Positions 1-5,190 of a DNA stretch of 8,557 bases are shown piece by piece (positions within the stretch are counted from its first letter, which is position 1; every line of letters starts with the position of its first letter). The stretch is from an uncultured bacterium (GTDB taxonomy: Bacteria; Bacillota; Clostridia; Oscillospirales; Oscillospiraceae). The notes under the pieces are model-generated. The model was given only the letters and a program-made list of their open reading frames with translations, was not told where the DNA came from and did no database searches. The position numbers were made by a program, and so were the translations under genes. The stretch covers positions 1 to 8,557 of the forward strand of contig CASEKM010000052.1 of NCBI GenBank assembly GCA_949288405.1. Direction: 5' to 3'.

Positions 1-37
1 CTGGCGTGTATCTCTTGTTCGGTATTCCTTTCGGCAT
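1..37 (-). CDS. IS3-family transposase, N-terminal helix-turn-helix subunit (5' end only)
   Basis: The minus-strand ATG is at 37-35 and the frame is open to the window edge. Its 12 complete codons read MPKGIPNKRYTP. This start is typical of the first reading frame (OrfA, helix-turn-helix_28 type) of IS150-like transposases in clostridia, whose N-terminal domain binds the element ends. Only the first dozen residues are present, so it cannot be said whether the transposase is intact. A GTGGGG stretch 9 nt upstream of the ATG is the likely ribosome site, and it lies inside the 3' arm of a strong hairpin (44-92). The identification depends on a short match and on the adjacent terminal repeat. Confidence 0.65.
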   Translation of the reverse strand, partial: MPKGIPNKRYTP

Positions 38-43
38 AATAAA

Positions 44-92
44 GCACCCCACTTGTTATCCAGTATACCATACTGTCTAACAAATGGGGTGC
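44..92 (-). promoter_or_regulatory. Long hairpin at the IS end that covers the transposase ribosome site
   Basis: The arms 44-58 and 78-92 pair over 15 bp with a single imperfect position. After a small TC/TC internal loop, 61-66 and 70-75 (CAGTAT / ATACTG) pair for 6 more bp around a 3-base loop. The imperfect pair is C-A in plus-strand RNA but a U-G wobble in minus-strand RNA, so the fold fits minus-strand transcripts better. On that strand the 3' arm contains the GTGGGG ribosome site and is followed by CTTTATTATG. Two readings are possible: a structure that hides the ribosome site in transcripts entering from trpBA, as known for IS10 and IS50, or a terminator for trpBA, though its U-tract is interrupted. 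Confidence 0.6.
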
Positions 93-133
93 AGTTCAGT
101 GTGAACCGGTCCAGGGACTTTTACCAGCTTCGC

Positions 134-913
134 TCAAGACCTGGAGAGCGCGGCCTTCAGGTCCACGATATAGTCCCGGATATGGGGAACCGCCTCCCGG
201 CCATACCGCTGGACCAACGTAACGATGGCGGGACCCACGATCACTCCATCTGCCGTATGGGCCAAGGCGGCCCCCTGCGCCGGATCGGAGCCCTCGAAGC
301 TCACCACACAGGGGAGAGCGGGGTTGGCCGCCTTGGCCTGGGCGGCCATGTCCGCTGCACGGCCGGCCAGCACCGCCGGGGCCTCCGTCCCGTCCAGAGA
401 GACGGCACAGGACAAAAACCCCTCCGCCTCCTGTGCGATCATGGCGATCCGGTCCCGGGAGGTGGGGGCGACAGCGGAGAGGAATGCCAGGCCGTGCTCC
501 CGGCACGCCGGAGCAAACTCCTCCTTCTCCTCATAGGGCACGTCGGGGAGCATGAGCCCGTCCGCTCCAGCGGCTGCCGCCTGGGCCAGGAACCGCTGGG
601 TGCCGTAGGAGAACACCACATTGGCATAGGTCACCAGGACCAGGGGGACGTCCGTCTCCTCCCGCAGTCCGCGGACCAGCTCAAGCACCTTGTCGGTGGT
701 GACCCCTGCGGCCAGGGCCCGGGCGCTGGCCGCCTGGATCACCGGTCCCTCGGCAGTGGGGTCGGAGAAGGGGATGCCCAGCTGGATCATACCGGCGCCC
801 GCCTGGGCCAGCGCCAGGACGGCGGCCCGGGTGGTCTCCAGGTCCGGGTCCCCGCAGGTAAGAAACGGGATCAGCGCTTTGCCCTGGGCAAAGGCCTGAG
901 AAATACGGCTCAT
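134..913 (-). CDS. trpA: Tryptophan synthase alpha chain, active-site-degenerate
   Basis: 259 aa, close to the usual alpha-chain length. The family role is to cleave indole-3-glycerol phosphate and pass indole through a tunnel to TrpB. The frame is recognisable throughout: IPFLTCGDPD (15-24), LGIPFSDPTAEGPVIQ (45-60), PDVPYEEKEE (123-132), APTSRDRI (149-156), DGVIVG (222-227). Key residues are changed. In E. coli/Salmonella numbering, catalytic Glu49 is Gln44 (codon CAG). Tyr175 is Ser168, Gly181 is Asp174, Gly184 is Glu177, Gly211 is Ser205, Gly213 is Glu207 and Ser235 is Pro228. Asp60 is Glu55, which is common in clostridia. The alignment is ungapped and no frameshift explains the changes. 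The start overlaps the trpB stop as ATGA, with GGGGAGGAGC upstream. I infer that lyase activity is lost or altered, while the intact frame and coupling suggest a retained role, perhaps activating TrpB. Identity is sure; function is not. Confidence 0.93.
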   Translation of the reverse strand: MSRISQAFAQGKALIPFLTCGDPDLETTRAAVLALAQAGAGMIQLGIPFSDPTAEGPVIQAASARALAAGVTTDKVLELVRGLREETDVPLVLVTYANVVFSYGTQRFLAQAAAAGADGLMLPDVPYEEKEEFAPACREHGLAFLSAVAPTSRDRIAMIAQEAEGFLSCAVSLDGTEAPAVLAGRAADMAAQAKAANPALPCVVSFEGSDPAQGAALAHTADGVIVGPAIVTLVQRYGREAVPHIRDYIVDLKAALSRS

Positions 914-2094
914 TCGGAAAGCTCCTCCCCTCGATACCGGGCGATGGCGGCGCAGTCCTTGTCCCCCCGCCCGGAGATGTTGACGACGATGATCTGGTCC
1001 CGCTCCATGGTGGGAGCCAGCCGCTTGGCGTAGGCCACCGCGTGGGCCGACTCGATGGCGGGGATGATCCCCTCCAGGCGGCTGAGGTACTCGAAGGCGT
1101 CCACCGCCTCCTCGTCAGTGACGGCCACATACTCCGCCCGGCCGCTGTCGTGGAGCATGGCGTGCTCCGGACCGATGCCCGGGTAGTCCAGCCCGGCGGA
1201 GATGGAGTACACCGGGGCGATCTGCCCGTACTGGTCCTGGCAGAAGTAGCTCTTCATGCCGTGGAAGATGCCCAGCCTTCCGGTGGCGATGGTGGCCGCC
1301 GTATCCGGGGTGTCCGTCCCCCGGCCCGCCGCCTCACAGCCGATGAGGCGCACGGAGGGGTCCCCGATGAAGTGGTAGAAGGCCCCGATGGCGTTGGAGC
1401 CGCCCCCTACACAGGCCAGCACCGCGTCGGGGAGCCGTCCCTCCCGCTCCAGGATCTGGGCCTTGATCTCCCGGGAGATCACCGCCTGAAAGTCCCGCAC
1501 CATGGTGGGGAAGGGGTGGGGCCCCATGACGGAGCCCAGGCAGTAGTGGGTGTCGTCGATCCGCCGGGTCCACTCCCGGAAGGCGGCGGAGCAGGCGTCC
1601 TTCAGGGTGGCGGTGCCGGAGGTCACCGGCACCACCTGGGCCCCCAGCAGACGCATCCGGTACACGTTGAGGGCCTGCCGCCTGGTGTCCTCCTCTCCCA
1701 TGAACACCACGCACTCCATGCCGAACAGGGCGGCCGCCGTGGCGGTGGCCACCCCGTGCTGCCCGGCGCCGGTCTCGGCAATGAGGCGCTTCTTGCCCAT
1801 CTTTTGGGCCAGCAGCGCCTGTCCCAGCACATTGTTGATCTTGTGGGCCCCGGTGTGGTTCAGATCCTCCCGCTTCAGATAGATCTTCGCCCCGCCCAGG
1901 TCCTCCGTCATCCGCCGGGCATAGTACAGCCGGGAGGGGCGCCCGGCGTAGTCGTTCAGCAGGGCGGTGAGCTCCCGCTGAAAATCCGGGTCGCTCTTAT
2001 AGTGGTCGTAGGCCTCCTCCAGCTGGGCCACTGCGTTCATCAGGGTCTCGGGGATATACTGCCCGCCGTGGATGCCAAATCGTCCCTTGGACAT
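910..2094 (-). CDS. trpB: Tryptophan synthase beta chain
   Basis: 394 aa, standard length for TrpB1. A cytoplasmic PLP enzyme that condenses indole with L-serine to form L-tryptophan. The sequence shows the PLP lysine Lys85 in HTGAHKINN, the catalytic Glu107 in ETGAGQHG, the phosphate-binding loop GGGSN (229-233), the LDYPG / GPEHA region (301-311), and SGRGDKD (373-379), whose Ser contacts the PLP ring nitrogen. Nothing essential appears altered, in contrast with its partner trpA. The start at 2094 is chosen for the family N-terminus (GRFGIHGGQYIPETL) and the upstream GAGAGGA ribosome site. It is first in a two-gene trpBA transcript and its stop overlaps the trpA start by 4 nt. No other trp gene is visible on either side. 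Confidence 0.98.
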   Translation of the reverse strand: MSKGRFGIHGGQYIPETLMNAVAQLEEAYDHYKSDPDFQRELTALLNDYAGRPSRLYYARRMTEDLGGAKIYLKREDLNHTGAHKINNVLGQALLAQKMGKKRLIAETGAGQHGVATATAAALFGMECVVFMGEEDTRRQALNVYRMRLLGAQVVPVTSGTATLKDACSAAFREWTRRIDDTHYCLGSVMGPHPFPTMVRDFQAVISREIKAQILEREGRLPDAVLACVGGGSNAIGAFYHFIGDPSVRLIGCEAAGRGTDTPDTAATIATGRLGIFHGMKSYFCQDQYGQIAPVYSISAGLDYPGIGPEHAMLHDSGRAEYVAVTDEEAVDAFEYLSRLEGIIPAIESAHAVAYAKRLAPTMERDQIIVVNISGRGDKDCAAIARYRGEELSE

Positions 2095-2161
2095 GTTCTC
2101 ATTCCTCTCTCAGGGGCGGCGGCAGCCGCCCGAATGGTTTTGACCGGGTTCAAACCGTATT
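2095..2161 (-). promoter_or_regulatory. Short trpB leader with two hairpins
   Basis: The predicted 5' leader holds two inverted repeats. One is at 2136-2156 (GGTTTGA paired with TC-A-AAACC, one bulge). The other is a perfect 7-bp GGGCGGC / GCCGCCC stem at 2114-2131 with a 4-base loop. The second ends about 10 nt before the GAGAGGA ribosome site. There is no U-tract, no tandem Trp codon peptide and no T-box core, so it is not a classical attenuator. A role in translation is possible but unproven. Confidence 0.35.
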
Positions 2162-2167
2162 GCTGTA

Positions 2168-2196
2168 ATCATACCACAATTTGGGATGTCTGTCAC
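2168..2196 (-). promoter_or_regulatory. Sigma-A promoter of trpBA
   Basis: On the minus strand, GTGACA (2196-2191, 5 of 6 to TTGACA) is followed after exactly 17 bp by TATGAT (2173-2168, 5 of 6 to TATAAT). Transcription would start near 2161, giving a leader of about 67 nt before the trpB ATG. The spacing and position directly upstream of trpB make this a good candidate. Confidence 0.7.
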
Positions 2197-2362
2197 CACC
2201 CTCCCGGCGGGTTTTATGCCCCCGGACAGACCGCCCCGCCCCGTTGGCCCGCCCCCCGATTTTCCAGCTCCTCCGCACCCCGGTCCCGGAAGGGCGCGCC
2301 GCTTCTCAATGGGGATCGCCTTTCAACCGGCATTGGCCGCAAACCATTGGGCCGTAAGACTT

Positions 2363-2379
2363 TGTCGGAATGTGTCGAA
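2363..2379 (+). promoter_or_regulatory. Two tandem Spo0A (0A) boxes upstream of spo0A
   Basis: TGTCGAA at 2373-2379 matches the 0A-box core exactly, and TGTCGGA at 2363-2369 matches 6 of 7. Their starts are 10 bp apart in the same orientation, the tandem arrangement on which Spo0A dimers bind in Bacillus subtilis. They lie about 130 bp upstream of the spo0A ATG and 32 bp upstream of the candidate -35, suggesting autoregulation. Confidence 0.65.
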
Positions 2380-2410
2380 ACATTTTATTCCAATTTCTGG
2401 CAAAAATATC

Positions 2411-2439
2411 TTGCATATCCTGTCTGATTATGATACATT
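2411..2439 (+). promoter_or_regulatory. Candidate sigma-A promoter of spo0A
   Basis: TTGCAT (2411-2416), 17 bp, then TACATT (2434-2439). An overlapping TATGAT at 2429-2434 is an alternative -10 without a good -35. No clear sigma-H promoter was seen. The region is AT-rich compared with its surroundings, which supports a promoter somewhere here. Confidence 0.4.
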
Positions 2440-2507
2440 TTACTTGACCGGCGCGGGTGTGTTCGCCCGGTCCTTCACAACATTTTTCCAGGAGGAGAGC
2501 AGCTCAT

Positions 2508-3269
2508 ATGGAGTATGTCAAAAGACTGCTGGTTGCGGATACCAGCGACGAATTCCGGCGCCATTTGATCGAGGCGCTCCAAAACGAACCGGATCTGGAG
2601 GTGGTGGGAGAGACCGGAGACGGTCCGCAGCTGGTGGAGCTGGCCCGGACGCTGGAGCCTGACGCCATCGTCATGGAGATGGTGCTGTCCGGCATGGACG
2701 GCATCGAGGTGCTGGAACAGCTCAGGGAGCTCCAGCTGGCGCGCAGGCCCCGGATCCTGGTCCTGTCCAGCTACATCCACGGCACCATCGCCGACCTGGC
2801 CGCCGCCAACGGGGCGGACCACTTTATCGTCAAGCCCTGCCGGTTCAGCACCATCTGCACCCGCATCCGCCAGCTGACCACCTTCGAGTCCGGCGAGGAG
2901 GACCGGGGCCGGTCCCACAGTCTGGAGACCCTGGTCACCTCCATCATCCACGAGGTGGGTGTCCCCGCCCATATCAAGGGCTACCAGTACCTGCGGGAGG
3001 CCATCCTCATCGCCGTGGACGACATGGAAGTCATCAACGCGGTGACCAAGGTCCTCTATCCCGAGGTAGCCAAGCGCTTCGGCACCACAGCCTCCCGGGT
3101 GGAGCGGGCCATCCGACACGCCATCGAGGTGGCCTGGGACCGGGGCGACCTGGAGACCCTGCAGAAATACTTCGGCTACACCGTCTCCAATGTGAAGGGA
3201 AAACCCACCAACAGCGAATTCATCGCCATGATCGCCGACCGGCTCCAGCTTCAGCAGAAGGAGGGCTGA
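2508..3269 (+). CDS. spo0A: Sporulation master regulator Spo0A with an altered receiver domain
   Basis: 253 aa, near the usual ~265. In the family, phosphorylated Spo0A dimerises and switches on sporulation genes. The C-terminal effector domain (about 138-248) is nearly identical to known Spo0A: SIIHEVGVPAHIKGY (145-159), TKVLYPEVAKRF (180-191), the recognition helix TTASRVERAIRHAIEVAW (193-210) and KPTNSEFIAM (232-241). The receiver (5-125) keeps Asp11, Ser87 and Lys109. The phospho-acceptor Asp56 of B. subtilis is Glu57 here (GAG at 2676-2678), the second acidic pocket residue is Thr12, and the Pro that follows the phospho-site at +4 is Ser61. The start at 2508 follows GGAGGAG at 2491-2497; the in-frame ATG at 2457 lacks such a site and would add non-conserved residues. 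It may be the only Spo0A, acting without aspartyl phosphate, or a paralogue of a normal one elsewhere. Confidence 0.95.
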   Translation: MEYVKRLLVADTSDEFRRHLIEALQNEPDLEVVGETGDGPQLVELARTLEPDAIVMEMVLSGMDGIEVLEQLRELQLARRPRILVLSSYIHGTIADLAAANGADHFIVKPCRFSTICTRIRQLTTFESGEEDRGRSHSLETLVTSIIHEVGVPAHIKGYQYLREAILIAVDDMEVINAVTKVLYPEVAKRFGTTASRVERAIRHAIEVAWDRGDLETLQKYFGYTVSNVKGKPTNSEFIAMIADRLQLQQKEG

Positions 3270-3352
3270 CCTCTCTCCCACGGCAAGACCGGCAGCCGTT
3301 CCTGGCGGCCGGAACAGAAAAGAGGACAATTTGTACAATAGAGAATACCAAT

Positions 3353-3395
3353 AGGCGGACCGGAGCCAGTGTCTCCAGGTCCGCCTTGTTTTTTT
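3353..3395 (+). terminator. Intrinsic terminator downstream of spo0A
   Basis: A perfect 9-bp stem AGGCGGACC (3353-3361) / GGTCCGCCT (3378-3386) encloses a 16-base loop. TG and a run of seven T (3389-3395) follow. It lies about 85 bp past the spo0A stop and its T-tract overlaps the -35 region of the next gene. Confidence 0.85.
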
Positions 3396-3414
3396 GTCCC
3401 CCATCCCGTATAAT
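3386..3414 (+). promoter_or_regulatory. Promoter of the TSCPD gene, overlapping the spo0A terminator
   Basis: A perfect TATAAT at 3409-3414 sits 17 bp after TTGTTT (3386-3391), which is a weak -35 and part of the terminator T-tract. Transcription would start near 3421, just before a 6-bp CCGGCC / GGCCGG hairpin (3423-3441). Confidence 0.55.
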
Positions 3415-3464
3415 AGGCATGTCCGGCCGCCCAAGGGCCGGCAAGGGAGGAGGAATTTGACGCC

Positions 3465-3710
3465 ATGACCATTCAGTATACGCCCCGGGGGGTGTGCTCC
3501 CGGGCGTTCACCATCCAGGTGGAGGACGGCGTGATCCAGTCCGTCCAGGTGGTAGGGGGATGCAGCGGCAATCTCCAGGGCATCTCCAGTCTGCTGCGGG
3601 GGATGCCGGTGGAGGAGGCCATCCGGCGCATGGAGGGCATCCGGTGCGGCATGAAGCCCACCTCCTGCCCCGACCAGATCGCCCAGGCCCTGAAGACCAC
3701 CCAGGCGTGA
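3465..3710 (+). CDS. TSCPD-domain protein, TIGR03905-like, four conserved cysteines
   Basis: 81 aa, cytoplasmic, no signal or membrane segment. It carries the hallmark TSCPD motif at 66-70 in PTSCPDQIAQAL and matches what I recall of the small four-cysteine family TIGR03905. The cysteines are Cys11 (GVC), Cys33 (GGCSGNLQG), Cys61 (IRCG) and Cys68 (TSCPD), an arrangement that could bind a metal, though this is inference. The same domain is found at the C-terminus of B12-dependent ribonucleotide reductases; the stand-alone protein has no established function. GGAGGAGG lies about 11 nt before the ATG. It has its own promoter and ends in a strong terminator, so it appears to be a single-gene unit. 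Confidence 0.9.
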   Translation: MTIQYTPRGVCSRAFTIQVEDGVIQSVQVVGGCSGNLQGISSLLRGMPVEEAIRRMEGIRCGMKPTSCPDQIAQALKTTQA

Positions 3711-3745
3711 AAAACAGGACCGTGCTGTGTGCACGGTCCTGTTTT
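3711..3745. terminator. Bidirectional intrinsic terminator between the TSCPD gene and the carboxypeptidase gene
   Basis: A perfect 15-bp stem, AAAACAGGACCGTGC (3711-3725) and its complement (3731-3745), with loop TGTGT. The plus strand ends in six T (3742-3747) and the minus strand in a T-run from 3714. It begins directly after the TSCPD stop codon, and its T-tract extends into the TAA stop of the opposing gene (3748-3746), so it serves both convergent genes. Confidence 0.95.
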
Positions 3746-5113
3746 TTACCGTCTTCTCCGGCCGCTGTAGTGGCCCCGGCGGCCGATGCCCATACCCGCG
3801 CCGGAGCGGTAGCGCCGGCGCTTGCGGAATACCAGCACACGCAGCAGGACCACCACCACCAGGATCAGCACCACCGCCAGCACCAGCTTCACGCCGGCGT
3901 TCTGGAAGAAGGTCTCCACCTGGTCCTTGTAGTACAGGAAATCGGAGCGCTCCACCGAGGTGTCGGCCACCAGGTCCAGGGTGCCGTACTCCGTCCCCTC
4001 GTATTTGATGACCAGGGTGCCCAGCACCTGGCCCGCCTCCACGGGGGCGTCCACCTCCTCGCTGAACAGGGAGGGCGTCATCTCCACCTTGTCCAGGTCG
4101 ATGTCCTTGGGCAGGGTGCGGGTGACGGAGCCCAGGGGCTTCACGTTCACCGCGTCCGCCTGGGAGGACAGGTTGACCTTTACCGAGGCCACCAGAGTGT
4201 CCTCCGGGGAGAGGGTGACCCGGTGGAAGTTGTCAAAGCCCCACTCCAGCAGCTTGATGGTCTCGCTGAACTGGCGGGCGTCCGTTTTTCCGTCCGGCAG
4301 TTTCACCTCCTCCGCCCCCAGGATGACGGAGATCAGAGACATGTCCCCCTCCTGGGCGGTCTCCACCAGGCAGTTGCCCGCCTCGTCGGTGGTGCCCGTC
4401 TTGCCGCCGGTGCCCGGGCCGTACAGATATTGGGTGTAGGTCCAGTTGGAGGTGAGGGCGTTGGTGTTGCGGATGATCCGCTCCTCAGACACGCCGTTGG
4501 CCGGGAGGGTGTAGTTGGGGCTGGTGAGGATGGTCTGGAACAGGTCATACTCCATGGCCGCCTTCATGAAGCGGGTGATGTCATAGGCGGTGGTGTAGTG
4601 GTCCGGGTCGTGGAAGCCGTGGGGGTTGGCAAAGTGGGTGCCCTCGCACCCCAGCTCCTCCGCCCTCTGGTTCATGCGGTCCACGAAGGCGTCCACGCTC
4701 CCGTCCACGGCGATGGCCAGGATCTGGGCCACCTCGTTGCCGGAGGGGAGGAGCAGGCAGTACAGGTACTGCTCCACAGTGTAGGTGTCCCCCACCTGGA
4801 TCTTGGCGGTGGAGCTGCCCTCCGGCACCTCCAGGGCCTCCGCCGTGGCGGTGATAGGGGTCTGGAGGGTGAGCTGTCCGGCGTCAACGGCCTCCAGCAC
4901 CAGCAGGGCGGTCATCACCTTGGTGATGCTGGCGGGGTACACCTTGTCTCGGGCCCCCTTGTCGTACAGGATCTCGTCGTAGGTGGCGTCCAGCAAAATG
5001 GCATTGCGGCAGGTGAGGCCCGGGTCCTCCAGGGCGGCGGCGGACATGGGCAGGAACAGGGTCACCAGCAGAGTCACCGCCGCGAACAGGGCGGGAAAAC
5101 GGCATTTTTTCAT
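3746..5113 (-). CDS. D-alanyl-D-alanine carboxypeptidase (PBP5 / DacF family), C-terminally anchored
   Basis: 455 aa. A low-molecular-weight penicillin-binding protein expected to trim the terminal D-Ala from peptidoglycan stem peptides on the outer face of the membrane. A signal peptide (1-27, MKKCRF..PMSAAA) is followed by the peptidase S11 domain with all three catalytic motifs: Ser62-Ile-Thr-Lys65 (SxxK), Ser124-Gly-Asn (SxN) and Lys238-Thr-Gly (KTG). A beta-rich PBP5 C-terminal domain (about 295-385) follows. Unlike the amphipathic helix of E. coli PBP5, the end shows a true transmembrane stretch (about 409-428) and a short Arg/Lys/Gly-rich cytosolic tail ending GRRRR. The start at 5113 is chosen because GGAG lies 8-9 nt upstream and a clean signal peptide begins there; the open frame extends to 5176. 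dacF is a sporulation-linked member of this family, but the exact subtype is uncertain. Confidence 0.95.
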   Translation of the reverse strand: MKKCRFPALFAAVTLLVTLFLPMSAAALEDPGLTCRNAILLDATYDEILYDKGARDKVYPASITKVMTALLVLEAVDAGQLTLQTPITATAEALEVPEGSSTAKIQVGDTYTVEQYLYCLLLPSGNEVAQILAIAVDGSVDAFVDRMNQRAEELGCEGTHFANPHGFHDPDHYTTAYDITRFMKAAMEYDLFQTILTSPNYTLPANGVSEERIIRNTNALTSNWTYTQYLYGPGTGGKTGTTDEAGNCLVETAQEGDMSLISVILGAEEVKLPDGKTDARQFSETIKLLEWGFDNFHRVTLSPEDTLVASVKVNLSSQADAVNVKPLGSVTRTLPKDIDLDKVEMTPSLFSEEVDAPVEAGQVLGTLVIKYEGTEYGTLDLVADTSVERSDFLYYKDQVETFFQNAGVKLVLAVVLILVVVVLLRVLVFRKRRRYRSGAGMGIGRRGHYSGRRRR

Positions 5114-5142
5114 TGGGCAATTCTCCGTATGTATGATATAAT
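5114..5142 (+). promoter_or_regulatory. Candidate promoter of the helix-hairpin-helix gene
   Basis: TGGGCA (5114-5119), 17 bp, then a perfect TATAAT (5137-5142). The start would be near 5149. It faces the carboxypeptidase promoter, so the first ~35 nt of both transcripts would be complementary. The -35 is modest (4 of 6). Confidence 0.45.
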
Positions 5143-5154
5143 AAGAGGGAACCG

Positions 5155-5169
5155 CCGGCCCATGGCCGG
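5155..5169. repeat. Perfect dyad CCGGCC-CAT-GGCCGG between two facing promoters
   Basis: A 6-bp inverted repeat with a 3-base centre lies just downstream of both predicted start sites. It could be an operator or a small hairpin in both leaders; nothing in the sequence decides which. Confidence 0.4.
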
Positions 5170-5190
5170 GGCGCATATTCTGTAAACCAC

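Larger units (their letters stand above)
1..98 (-). mobile_element. Left end of an IS3-family (IS150-like) insertion sequence, partial
   Basis: Read on the minus strand, 98 down to 74 begins TGAACTGCACCCC and ends GTTAGACA. This matches the terminal inverted repeat style I recall for the IS150 group of IS3-family elements (TG..CTGCACCCC..GTTAGACA). The transposase start codon lies about 60 bp inside this end, at 37, as expected for a left end. The element runs off the window, so the right end, the second reading frame and the target duplication cannot be seen. It lies 35 bp past the trpA stop codon, in the same orientation as trpBA, so it could receive read-through transcription. The family assignment rests on remembered end and N-terminal sequences, not on a search. 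Confidence 0.7.
2095..2507. other. Divergent intergenic region between trpB and spo0A
   Basis: 413 bp without a coding gene. The trpB side (2095-2196) holds the trp promoter and leader hairpins. The middle (about 2200-2340) is GC-rich and I see no convincing element there beyond a weak repeat of CATTGG followed by CCG (near 2331 and 2345). The spo0A side (2350-2507) becomes AT-rich and carries two Spo0A boxes, a possible sigma-A promoter and the spo0A ribosome site. spoIVB, the usual upstream neighbour of spo0A, is absent. Confidence 0.8.

Noticed and set aside
1..39. Plus-strand frame ending in TAA TAA, as if the tail of a convergent gene
   Set aside because: The 12 visible residues match nothing I recognise, while the minus strand gives a good transposase start.
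313..430. Local frameshift as an explanation for the odd TrpA loop residues
   Set aside because: Neighbouring conserved blocks (EAEGFL before and LPCVVSF after) are in the same frame with no gap, and the other frames do not restore GVTG or GFGIS.
2095..2120. GAG repeats before trpB as a TRAP-binding site
   Set aside because: Only three triplets are present; TRAP sites usually have about eleven.
2190..2215. GGGAGGGTGGTGACA on the minus strand as a T-box core
   Set aside because: It lacks the conserved ACCGCG continuation, and the GTGACA fits better as a -35 element. No stem I with a specifier is visible.
53..2427. Long plus-strand open frames (53-1033 and 1042-2427) opposite trpA and trpB
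   Set aside because: They are antisense shadows of two clearly conserved genes in GC-rich DNA. Their Gly/His/Gln/Arg-rich composition matches no family and they have no ribosome sites.
2457..2507. Upstream ATG for spo0A at 2457
   Set aside because: It has no ribosome site, and the extra residues are unlike Spo0A N-termini. The ATG at 2508 has GGAGGAG at good spacing and a conserved start.
3334..3339. TACAAT before the spo0A terminator as a promoter for a small RNA
   Set aside because: No acceptable -35 lies 16-18 bp upstream, and the product would be only about 50 nt of mostly terminator.
2475..3734. 419-codon minus-strand open frame opposite spo0A and the TSCPD gene
   Set aside because: It is a shadow of both genes and spans two terminators.
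3494..5185. 563-codon plus-strand open frame
   Set aside because: It lies antisense to the carboxypeptidase, has a His/Gln/Gly/Val-rich shadow composition, and would run through the strong terminator at 3711-3745.
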